Source of the DNA: Sphagnum magellanicum
Taxonomy: Eukaryota; Streptophyta; Sphagnopsida; Sphagnales; Sphagnaceae
Length of the DNA stretch: 64,000 nt
Reading direction: 5' to 3'
NCBI GenBank assembly: GCA_021904315.1
Contig: CM038908.1
Span: 19,488,501-19,552,500, forward strand
Shown here: positions 32,878 to 44,096 of the stretch, piece by piece
How positions within the stretch are numbered: the stretch's first letter is position 1
Layout of the letters: each line of letters starts with the position of its first letter
Notes under the pieces: model-generated
Databases searched by the model: none
What the model saw: the letters and a program-made list of their open reading frames with translations, nothing else
What the model was told of the DNA's origin: nothing
Translations under genes and position numbers: made by a program

Positions 32878-35800
32878 CTATTCCCAATATATTGGCATAT
32901 ATTCTTCTTGTTTTTGAACTTCAAATTCCATGTATTTGTTAGGTTTGAGTTTATTCACATTGACCAGCACAAGGTTAGTTTCAAACTTCTCAATGGTCAC
33001 CAATAACACAATGTTATTTGGCAACACATATTGTACTTTGTATGGTCTAAACCATTTCCTAGTAAACTTCCCTAGGTGTGATTTATTACCCTTTGGAAAC
33101 CACAAAACATAATCACCAAAATTGAACTATTTTTCTAGATTCTTTTGTTGATTCCAAAATGTTTTATTCCACTACTAAATTCCTTTAGTTTCTATAGCTT
33201 GCATTTTAGCTTCGTAGAATTTTTTTCAACTCTATAATTGTATTAATTAAAACTCTGACTAAAGTACTATCTTTTTCATTTCCACCAGCAATTGGCACTA
33301 TGTACTTGTGGGCATCAATGGATGTAATCCATACACTAATTGATATGGTGTAAACCCTTTGCTATTTTGTATGCTATTTTGTATGAAAATAACACCATAA
33401 ACAAATGTTCATCCCAATTTATTTTATTCTCACAAAGTAACTTGGTCAATAGTGTTTTAAGTACCTTGTTAGTAGACTCAGCCTCCCCATTCCCTTGAGG
33501 ATAATAGGTTGTAGAACTCACATGTTTCAACAAAAAATGATCTGTCAAATATTTGATGACATCATTAATGAAATGAATTATTTAATCTATGATTATAGTC
33601 AAAGGACATCCAAACCTAATTAATATGCACTCATAATTATTTTTTGTTGTGATTGCTACAATATTAGTTTTCAATGCTCTTGTTTCCACCCACTTGGTAG
33701 TATAATTTATAGCTATAAGAATATATTTGTTTCCTATATATTTTCTTGTTGGCTTAATTGGCCCCACAAAATCAAGTCCCTGTTTCATAAATGGTTCCTC
33801 TAAAAGACTTATGACTAGTTTTGTAAGACTTTGAGTTGCCAATCCTCTTGTTCTTTGATATGCATCATAAGATTTACAGTAATCATGCACATCTTTGTAC
33901 ATAATTGATCACCAATATCTAGCATCCAATATTTTTCTCTATGATATTTCAGTTGCAGCATGCCTTTCTAATGGTCCTTCATGTAGTTCTCTCATCACCA
34001 TTTGTGCTTCTACAATTGTCAAACATCGTCACAATCTATTATGTTGGCCCATTCTATAACTTGCCATTTTTCAATGTGAAAGGTTCTGCTCTCCTAACCA
34101 ATCTCTACTTCTGCTATATCGATAACGTGCCTTCAATTTGTCAAGTTCTCAAAAATTCTTTCACATCTTTCAACCATTCATGCTATGTGTAAAACAAATT
34201 TGCAAATGTGATTTGATCAGACACACTTGTGGATTCTTTAATATCTGGTAGTCTTGACAATGCATCTACAACTACATGAGTTCTGCCTTGCTTATACATT
34301 ATTATGAAATCATATTCTAAGAATAATAACAACCATCTAACTATTTTCCCTAAGACTTGTGGTTTGTTGACCAAATAGACCAATGCCATATGATCTACAT
34401 AAAATACAAACTTACTGCCCAGTAAATAATGTCTAAACTTATGCAAAGCAAAAACCATTGTTAAAGCCTTTCATTATCTTGTGTTATAATTTTATTCTAC
34501 TTTGTTCATAAGCCTATAAGTATATAGTATTAGTTGATTACTCTTCCTTGTTACATTTTGAAACAACATCGGCCCCACAATTAACAAGGATGCATATGTA
34601 TGAACAAAAACTCCACTTGCTAGTTTGGTGATATTAATATCGGTGTTTCAATATACTTATGTTTGATCAATTCCCAAGCCTTCTAACATTCTTTAGTCCA
34701 AAAACAAGTTTTTGTTTTTTTAGTCAATTTAGTGATAGGTGCCATAATAATAGCAAAGTTTTTGATAAAACATTTTTAAAACTATGCCATCCCATCGCAT
34801 ATTTGAATCTATTGTCAATTCTTGGGTTGTGGCATGTTTATTATTACTTGCATTTTCTTTAAATCTAGTAGTCTCCCTTCTTTGGAAACAATAAAACCCA
34901 ACTTCATCCCTAAAAATACCATAAATGCACATTTGTTTATATTCAAACTAATGTCATATTCTCTGCACTTTTGAAAACATAATTTGAGCTTCTATAGATG
35001 GTTCTCCATGTCACTATACATTGTAAAATCATCTAGAAATATCTTCATAAAATTGTGCAAATATTCTCTAAATGTTTTGGTAACAATTTTTTAATATGTT
35101 GGAGGTCCATTTTTCACTCCAAATGGCATCACCTTCCATATAAAAGCCCCTTAATTTATAACAAATGCAATCTTATATTTATCCTTGGAGCTATAGAGAT
35201 TTGATGATATCCTAAATATCCATCCAAAAAAAATGCCTCATACCTTACTATTATGTTCAACATTTCATCTGTGAAAGGTAATGGGTATGAATCCTTTTTT
35301 GTGGCTACATTTATTTTCTTAAAATCTAAACAAATTCTTAATTTGCCATTTTTCTTGGGTATTACAACTACGAGTGACAACTATTGTTGCTAGTTATTCT
35401 TTCTAATGCTCCATACTTCAAATTCCTATTTTGAAATAGTAGTCTTCACATCTGTATCCATGATCTCCACATTTGTGGTTTTCAGAGATTGAATTGTTTC
35501 AAGTAAATTAATTGTTCCTATTGAAAACAATTATGGCTTTATAGAAAAGATGATATTTTCTTTTTCATTTGTGATGCCATTTTGATAATCATAACACAAT
35601 AACACTTTTGGTCTTCTTACTTCACCTCCCAAATGTTTGGTGATTATAATTGTTCTAACTTTCCCATTCCTTTATATGGTAATAATGTTATTCCCCCAAT
35701 CATGTGCCACTTTAACATCCCTCAACCACGGTCTTCCCAACATTGAATAACTAAAATCTACCACATTATTCTGAAATACAATAAATGTAGTTATGTAAGG

Positions 35801-36110
35801 AATGTCATGAACATATATCTTCGGATCTTTGATCAACCCCACTAATTTTGTGGTTGTTTGATTTACCATCCTCAAATTATATGGTGTAGGTTTAGGCTTT
35901 GAAAGCCCAAACCTCAATCTCAATTGTTTTATGATAATATTAATTTTAGAACTTCCATCTAGCAACACATCCTCTATTGTATTTTTCCCTATCTATACTT
36001 GAATAACTACCATATGTGTATCTATTGTTACAACAATTGTCCCTACCTTTGGTACTGAAAAACTATGAGCCATACCAACACAACCATGTGCGATAGTCTT
36101 AATTTTTAAG
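32878..36110 (-). other. Gypsy pol region: protease, reverse transcriptase, RNase H, integrase
   Basis: Family landmarks seen on the minus strand are: protease-like LLDGSS and 'SMLGRPWLRD' (35670-35968); reverse transcriptase YPLPFTDEML and 'YHQISIAP' (35156-35380); RNase H 'FYVDHMALVYL' and 'VVDALSRLP' (34183-34458); integrase 'FVGPIKP' and 'YYPQGNGEAES' (33336-33902); and an integrase tail 'FTRKWFRPYKV' (32878-33105). The pieces lie in separate frames in a fossil element. Confidence 0.85.
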
Positions 36111-36500
36111 AATTACATTAGGGATATTTGAGTGTGGTAAAACTATTAAGGGTTTTTAGCAACTTCATGTTAGAATAAAGAATGATGAATGCGCATGGTT
36201 GCATGGGGGGTTGTTTTTTTTCAAATTTTGATATTAGATGAATGAGGTGTAGAGTTAATTATTTTCTTCAACAAAAGTTGGTAATCATAGTTTTAGAACC
36301 TCAGTTGTGTGATTAAGGGTGAGAAATCTTTAGAAGGTTGGGGTTAGAAGCAAACGCCAAATTCGTGATGTTCAACAAAACATGGGTCTTATTATGGTAT
36401 TTAGTGGGTAGTTGTGTAAGCGAGGATGTTTGAAATTTGTGAAGTAGTACCCCGTCAATGAAAGGTTCAATGGAAATACAATAATCTTCAAGCCTTATAA

Positions 36501-39321
36501 CACTAGTAGAAAATGGCCATTTTACAACTGGTCCATGCGACTAAGTTTTAGTTGCAAGCGACATTTGCAACTAAAATCTTAACAGTTGCGTTGGACAAGT
36601 CGCATTGACACTAGTCGCAAACGACAACGAATTTTGGATGAAAGAAAAAGTCAACAAAATACGCCTTCATCCTTTGACTTGTCATATACGTATTGTCGTT
36701 TACAACTAGGATGTGATTTTTCTGGTGAACAATGGGAACAATTTATGTGTTGCCACGTGTCCCAACTTTTAATAATTAAAATTTTTTTTATTCTTTTGAA
36801 ATAATCCAAGATGTTTAATTTTTATGTTTAGATGGTTTAAATTGTGACACATGGAATATCAATTGAATTTGTCCAAATTCAATTTAAATCAATATTTAGG
36901 TATGTAGGTTGAACTAGGTACCTACCTACCTATATACCTACCTACCCATATAGGCTAAACACCTATCTAGATAGGACCTATTTACCTACCTAGGCCAAAT
37001 ACCTACTTAGGTAGGTATGTAAGTAGAAAAGTAGGTAGGTAAGTTAGGGAAGTATGTAGTTAAGTGTAAATACATGAATATTTATATTTTATTTTGGGTT
37101 AAGTCTTTTTCATTGGCTCATCCCATATGTCCATATTTTTAAATATGAAAATATCAAGACAAAACACCTTGTTTATATACTTTTCAAAATGAAAATGAAA
37201 GCCGAAACATATGGGATAAATTTTTTAGTTGTAAGTCATTTGCAACTAAACATTTTTAGTCGCAAATGATTTGCAACTAAAAAGTTTATCCCATATGTTT
37301 TGGCTTTCATCCTCATCTTGAAAAGTATATAATTAAGTGGTAAGTGATGACTAATTAGCTAATTATTTAATGAATAAAAAATAGAAAAATAAATTAATAA
37401 GCTAATTAATTAATTATTTAACAACTAAATTAGATATTAACTAATTCACTTTATAAATTATCCAACTAACTAATTATTTATAATAATAACCATCAATATA
37501 TTATGATTACTACATTAATTATTTAATTATTTATTACTAAATATTACTAAATTTATTAGTTATATAAACAATAATAATATTTAATTTTCATTATATATGA
37601 ACTATAATGATCTATCAACCAATTTCATTAACTAATAATTTGCTAATATTCAAATAATTAGCTAATTATTAATAATTAATAATTTATTATTTCATAACCA
37701 AATAAATTAACATAATAACTGAAATATTCATTAATTAATAATTAATGATTATATAAATTAAGCAGTAGTTTTTTTAATCTAATAATATAATTAACACCTA
37801 GCCTAGGCTAACTATTTTATTACAATTATTCCCATTATTATTTTCATTTTTATTATTCATATTATTACTTTATTCATTATAGATATTTATGAATTATTAC
37901 AATAAATATTTTTTATTTTTAACAAGAAAATTTTTCCTTCGAAAATAATTTCTGCATTTGTATATTAATTTATTAGATTTCCATTCTAACTACTACAGTA
38001 ATTATTATATAATAATAAAATTGAAAATAAAAATTATATATAGTAATTGATCATAATAATTGAATACTGAATAATGAATAAATATTAATTATAAATTTGA
38101 AATATAAAAACTTAAAAATTATATATTCATATTTTTTGGTAATTATTATCATATAGTAATACTTCATAATTTATTACATATAATAATAATAATAATAATA
38201 ATGTAATTTGTAGCTAGCCTAGGTTAGTTATTTTTTGTTACATATTATTATGTCATTTGAAAAGAATTTAATGATAATATAGTATTATATTAAACTTTTA
38301 GTAATTATTTTAGTAATTATATAATTAATTTTCCTATCATTCTAATTTAGTTTTTGAGTTGAAATACTAATTTCTAGATTCGAAAATAATAATTCAGAAT
38401 TCAAATATCAATTTCTAAATCAAATAAGTTTTTTGAATTTAAGTAACAATTCCAGAATTGAAATGTAAATTTTCAAATTCAAATAACAATATTCAAATTG
38501 AAATGTCCATCTTTAGACTTAATTAATAATTTTCAGATTAGAAGTATTAATTTTAAGAATCCCAAATAATAATTTGGAATTGAAATTTCAGGTTCAAATC
38601 AAATGATTATTGAAAAGTTAAATGAAAAATTTTCGAAATTGAAATATAAATTTCCATATTCATATAAAAATATTCAAAATTAAAATGTCCAGTTTTATAA
38701 TCAATTAATAACCTTCTGAATTGAAATACTAATTTTTGGATTCGAAAACATGAATTTAGAATTCAAATATCAATTTTTAAATCAAAGAAACCTTTTTGAA
38801 TTTAAATTGAAAATATCATATTCAAATCAAAAATTTGAAATTCAAATAATCTTTTAAACAATTGAAATAACAATTTTCAGATTCAAATATCAAGTTTCAA
38901 ATTCTAATATTTTTTTTAAAAACTAAAATAGTAGTTTTCATAATTGAAATATCAATTTTCAGATTTGAATTAAAAATCCAAAGTTCAAATATTAATTTTG
39001 AGATTCATTATATGAACAATATACATACGTATGCATATAATACACCCGTATGTCATTGTAGAATACCTTTAGGATGCAACTAATTTGGTGACTACTACGA
39101 CTAATGGGACATATCAACCTATTAATGGATGAAAATGAATATAAAATCGATCCAACCAATAGGATGAAAATTTTAATAGTTGCATCATAGTTGTGAGAAT
39201 GACCAAAATAGTTGAAATTTGGCTTTGTAGTTGCAAATATTCCCGAATCCAGTCGCAAACGACTACAAGTCGCATGTAGTCGTAAATGGAGTGGTTACAT
39301 TTTGGCTGATTTCTATTAGTG
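36501..39321 (+). mobile_element. CACTA element A, complete ends, non-autonomous, 2,821 bp
   Basis: The left end is CACTAGTAGAAAA and the right end, read inward, is CACTAATAGAAATC. A 3-bp duplication TAA flanks both ends (36498-36500 and 39322-39324), as expected for the CACTA (En/Spm, CMC) superfamily. Subterminal 'gcgacta', 'tttagtcgca' and 'agtcgcaaacgacta' words lie near both ends. The interior has a (TACC)-rich block (36900-37030), a long hairpin (37174-37331), an AT-only body and an array of 'aaattgaaatatcaattttc' words (38340-38990). No transposase similarity is present, so it would depend on a partner element. Confidence 0.88.
37174..37331. repeat. Long internal hairpin of CACTA element A
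   Basis: Arms 37174-37250 and 37255-37331 are 77 nt each with 8 mismatches and a 4-nt loop. The centre carries repeated 'tttgcaacta'/'tagtcgcaaa' words like those in the subterminal regions. RNA from either strand would fold into one nearly complete duplex. Confidence 0.9.
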
Positions 39322-39524
39322 TAAACATAAGATTAATTCAAGACAACTTAACGATTAAATAAATAATGTGATAATGACGCACTCCCAACCTCCTCAAGGG
39401 ACTCAAATGTGAGTCTAAGATGAAAATAATGAAAGAGTAGGAAATTGTGACACAATCCTTGGCTCGTAACACTTCGGGGGTAGAGGGGCGTGTTGGAGCT
39501 CTAGGATGGGACTAGGAAGATTGA

Positions 39525-40290
39525 CAAGCACTTCAATCATTCACATGAACCTACACAAACCAAACAACTAGTTGGTTAGTGCATAACTGGAGCACTTTTG
39601 GTGCTAGGATGAACCATGAGCAAACTCGGACTCACAAGACTCACCATAGGTCGGACCTAGGGGAAGCCACCACCTTCCCCCTTATAGTATATTATGTGCC
39701 TTTCCGCGCGAACCACATCCAAATGGCATTTTGTCTCGGGACTCCCAAGTGGGAGTCTCGAAATTCCCAAAGTTGGGACTCTCGCGACTTTGGGGGTTCA
39801 TAACTTTGTGTGCAGACCTCCGATCGAAATGAGGTCTGAAGCAAAGTTGTAGCCCCTTGTCAAGAACTTTCTAACGGTATGTCGCACGTCCCCCGCACGC
39901 AAGGAAATCGGGGTGATTCCCAACTTTTAGTGGTCGGGAGTCAAATTGTCAATTTGACTCCCGGCCTTTCTTTTGGCCATAACTTATGTTTCAGGTGTCC
40001 AAATGGGTCATACAAGACCATTTTAAACATCTATGTTTCAAGAGTTTTTCAATAATATAAAGAACGTCTTAATCCAATGATTTTTGACCCCTACAATTGC
40101 TCTCTGAAAATTCAAGAGTCCATTGGGACTCTAACTCCCAAAATGGGAGTTCACTTGGGAGTGTGAGGGTTCATTCCCTCACAATCTTTTGCACTCCTAG
40201 GAGCATGAAATGTGACTCCCGGGCTCACTCTTGGCCCTCACCCTCACAAGCCCTTGCTTTGGTCGTGAGCCCAAAGTTAGGGTTACAATA
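39525..40290 (+). repeat. Dispersed ~760-bp repeat, copy 2
   Basis: Aligns with the reverse complement of 2477-3232 over its whole length. It contains several inverted 'gggactcccaa' / 'ttgggagt' words, so it can form local hairpins. This copy lies in the outer insertion that splits the gypsy fossil. Confidence 0.75.
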
Positions 40291-40299
40291 TATACTTCT

Positions 40300-42700
40300 A
40301 CTACAACCACAAATTTCCCATGCAACATCTTCTACATATGAGCAAACTTTGGACAATTTATCATTTTATGTCCATTCAAACCATAGATGTGGCATGCATA
40401 TGAAGATGTTTTTTGTGGTTTTTGATTTGGTTATGTTGCCTCTATGATTACCATTATGGTTTGTTTTTTCTTCTTTCTTCGTGTCTCCACATTATGATTC
40501 GTCATCCCATAGTTTACACAACGTTTGTCACTTTTCCTTATATTTTTCTGTGTTTTTGTTAGTGTTGTTTATTTAGTACTTTGTACTACTTAAAATGCAT
40601 TCCTTGCTTCTACAATAGTCATGTTTTCTTCACATAATATTACCACCTCCTTATGATGTTGTAGCGTTGACTGCTTCATCATTGTATTCACAATTATGAA
40701 GTATGATTGCAAACCTGTTCTAAACATAGTAGTCAAAAACTATCTATGGTTGGTACTTGTAAACCATGAGCCATCTTTTGAATCCACTCATAGTAAACTT
40801 TAAACCCTAAACCTCTGCCCTCTAAGTCTCCTCCTGCTTCATATTCTTTAATTCCATGTATATTTGTTCATCATTTTGAGTCTTTCGATGACATTTGCAA
40901 AATTCATGTGTAAGTTCCGAAAAAATATAGTTAGGGAATTCTGACATGTAATTATGACACAAGTCTGATGTTGTATCTCTTAGCATATAGCTAAACGCAT
41001 TAATGATATACTCTTCAAAAGGCTCTACATTTGTTTTTATTATAGAATTTAACACTCCAACATGAACATTTAAATCAACATTTTTTTAAAAATTAGGATA
41101 CTTAAAAGCTATCATGTTTGGCTTAATATAATGGCCACTCTGTGATTAGAAATTGGTGCAATTACAACAGATGGTTTTCAATATCCTCCTCTTGGATTTG
41201 CTACATCTGCACTTCTATACCTTCCAATAGGCATTAAGCTCATTAGTGGTTGATCTATAGTCTTATTCACATGAATAGTCATTATTGGATTGGTAAACAC
41301 CATCTAAGGTGTCCTAATAATTTTAGTAGTTGTTGTTGGTAATGTCCCACTCAATTTTCCTCCTGCTTAGACTCCACCCGATCCATTACCCAATTTTGTT
41401 GCAGATCTAATTAATATTCCCCTCCTAACAACATCCATGGTGGGTGCAACAACCATTTCAACTCATGTGGTTGTTATACCCCCATCAAGTGATTGGGTAA
41501 CTACTACTCTAGCAAGTTGTTTCTAAGTTTCAAGAATTATCGCTTCTAACATGATTGGTGAAGTTGTGTTGACTCGAGGTCGATGATGTTCCATTCTATG
41601 GTTACCCATTGGTATCTTTTGTGGTGCAAAGTGTGGATGTGAATACACCTCTAGTTTTCTGCTCCTAGTTTGAATAAATGGACAAATATGTCAACTCTGT
41701 GGTCCCAATTAGCTTCCCAATTCCATGCTTCTCAATCTATTCTAGACTATAGGAATTCTTGGTTCATGTACTTGTGGTTGATCCATTAAGGTTTTTGCCA
41801 CATTCTATAACTCCACATGTCTAGCAATACCTGCTCTAATGTGAAAAGGCACAAAAAGACAATCCATGATTACATGTCCTTCCTCACAGAATGCACAAAC
41901 CCTTGAAAGTAATATGACTACCTCCGAATCCACATATTCATGATCCCATGTTTCGCCTATGTACCTTGTTTGATCCAACTTTGGATTCCCTTGATGTGAG
42001 TATTTGTGGTATTTCATCCAACACATTCACTTGTGCTTCTACATACTCAAGTGATCATAGGTAATTTTCCTAATTCTTTTCAACCACATTGATATTGGTG
42101 TTTTTTTCCACCTCTTAGTCTTCCACTAGTTTAAAGTAATATGGAGATGTAGACTGATGCACAAACTTGGGTTGTATACCTCCTATAACATCCCTTCTTC
42201 AGCTATTCACCAACTATGGACTTGAGATTTCTTGTAGTTGATCAAGTATTATAGAAGTTCCTACTCCATCTTGATCTCTTTGACTCTGAACCACAAATTG
42301 CGACTTAGAAATATACTGCATCCACTCATTTGGGTGAATAGTCAACTACATCTCTCTCCATGGAGATTGTTGTCTGCAACTGTGCCTTTTTAAAAACCCC
42401 CAATCCATACTTCACACCATACCACCTCTTGTGGTAGAAATGACCTGTGCCCTATAGGTCTTTCTTATGTTCCCAAAACTCATATGTCTAACATTAGATT
42501 TCAATATGGAGTTTCTATAAGCATGCATACTCCTCTCCATTTTCAAAATTGTCTTATGTTTGTTTTCCAATAACTTGTCGATTTGCCTCTAAGTCTAATT
42601 GTTGTTATAAACTTCAGGTCACCATCCGATTCATTTTATTTCATAATTCTTTGTCTTTAGAGTCTGCAAATTGCTCTAAAATCCTTATGGCATTAACCAC
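40300..42700 (-). other. Gypsy gag region
   Basis: The minus strand has gag-like readings: '...MSEFPNYIFSELTHEFCK' and 'KTQNDEQIYMEL' (40822-41055), a CCHC-like knuckle 'CAFCEEGHVIMDC' (41805-42026), and a second knuckle-like stretch near 40330-40395. The parts are in separate frames of a fossil element. Confidence 0.7.
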
Positions 42701-42848
42701 TTAGACCTCTAATACTTTCTAACATACCCATTTAAATTCTAAATTGAAAAAACAACATTTTTCATTAAACACTTTCATCTACACTATAATAACAAAAATT
42801 GTAAAAAACCTTTTCATTATTGTAAAAAAAATTTAAAAATTCCCTAAC

Positions 42849-42861
42849 ATGGTCGCCAAAT
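42849..42861 (-). other. Primer-binding-site-like sequence and LTR edge
   Basis: On the minus strand the LTR ends ...CCA at 42861, followed by TT and TGGCGACCAT. The same edge, spacer and ten bases occur at 24857-24869 in the plus-strand fossil. A TGG start is required for pairing with the CCA end of a tRNA. Confidence 0.6.
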
Positions 42862-42949
42862 GGTAGAAGTGAAATTTAATTATTGCAAACTTATTCCACA
42901 CTACTGTAACAACATATTTGCACTTCACATGCTATTCCATTTACTTGAC

Positions 42950-44095
42950 ATGTGTGACAGTCATGACAAAAAAATTGTTATGAAAAAAATTACACAAATA
43001 ACATAATGCATTTTAACATCTTGTTTATGATTTATAAATAAATGTAAAATTATATTAAAATTGATTCTTCATGTAACAAATTTCCCATGGACTTATCCAT
43101 ACCAAGAATCAGCAACCAAAGTTGCCCCAAGCCATTACCTATTGTTTCTCTTTCCTTATTTGATTTTTGAATTTTTCTCTTGTGGTAAGGATTTCAACCA
43201 GGCACTTTGGAGATATTTGGACTTTAGCAAGTTGGCTTTTGATTGTTTGGAGCGTATACAAGAGGTAAATATTTTTCAAAGTATTTGTTGAAGAAATGCA
43301 GTATATTACTATTCACCTTAAGTGTTGAATAATCTTCGACAAAATATTCTCTGTATTCCACCATTAAAAAATTCCTAAATGTTGTTTTGATTATTTATTC
43401 TCCTATTCATTTCTAACTTTTATGACCCTATTTCTTGAGCTCAACTTTTGTGTGGCCAAATTTTCTAGGCAAATTTTTCTTATGTTGATTATTTGTTGTT
43501 TGATTCCCAAATTTCTTTGTTACACATGTAGGATTTAGATTAAATTGTTGTTGCTATGGGTGTTGTGGAAATATTTGACCATAATACAAGTCATACAAGA
43601 GGTGCATAGATATCGATTGCTTGGGAATTCTTTTGACCAAGTGCCATTTGATAATGTGTTTGTTGAAGATAACCACCATTAAACAAAATTTCAACATTAG
43701 TCTTGATTATTTACTTTCTTGTTGTTTTTTTGTATCTGCAACCTACAGAAAATGTTTACAATATCTTCTTGAGAATGGTCACATGTAGATTAATCAGGAT
43801 AGTCTTCACTTAATTGTTAGTCTATCCTGCACAAAATGTTAACATGTATGACAATCATGAAACATTATTTAACAAAATAATTGACACAATAAATGTAACA
43901 TAATGCATTTCATAAATTATTTCCCATTTCACAAGTTGCCCCAAACCTTTAGCCCCTAATTGGAAATCCAATTCCAAACCTCAATGTTTATACTACATAA
44001 GCTATTAACTATGTTGATTTTTATTTCTTTTTTTATCTTTCAAAATTTGTCCTAAAGGTAGGGATTTGGAATAGGCATTTGGAGATAATTCAACT
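42950..44095 (+). repeat. Direct repeat in the LTR region of the minus-strand gypsy element
   Basis: 42950-43260 and 43835-44095 share ordered blocks: 'tgacagtcatga', 'ataatgcattt', 'aagttgccccaa', 'ggatttca/gga' and 'ggcatttggaga'. The spacing is about 885 bp. This may be a duplication within the LTR or two adjacent LTR pieces. The second block is cut by a CACTA-type end at 44097. Confidence 0.5.
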
Positions 44096-44096
44096 T

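Larger units (their letters stand above)
36118..40282 (+). mobile_element. Nested insertion inside the gypsy fossil (outer unit)
   Basis: Between the gag-like part (right) and the protease-like part (left) lies about 4.2 kb of unrelated DNA. Its outer edges are next to two copies of TTACA (36113-36117 and 40283-40287), a possible 5-bp target duplication. The CACTA element at 36501-39321 lies inside it. The remaining ~1.34 kb includes the dispersed repeat shared with 2477-3232. Its size would fit a solo LTR, but TG...CA ends are not clear and slightly different edges are also possible. Confidence 0.45.
28750..42858 (-). mobile_element. Ty3/gypsy LTR retrotransposon fossil with nested insertions
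   Basis: On the minus strand the parts lie in the order gag (about 42700-40300), protease (about 36000-35670), reverse transcriptase (about 35400-35150), RNase H (34460-34180) and integrase (33900-33330 with a tail to about 32880), followed by an extra region to about 28750. The integrase-after-RNase H order is that of Ty3/gypsy. A primer-binding-site-like TGGCGACCAT sits at 42858-42849, two bases inside an LTR edge at 42861. An insertion of about 4.2 kb, itself holding a CACTA element, separates gag from protease. The element is broken in many places (well over ten) and is old. The 3' LTR was not recognised. Confidence 0.8.

Noticed and set aside
40097-40447. Plus-strand frame of 116 codons, with a similar frame at 2477-2668
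   Set aside because: The similarity is that of the whole dispersed repeat, including non-coding parts. The frame crosses from the repeat into gypsy gag-region sequence.
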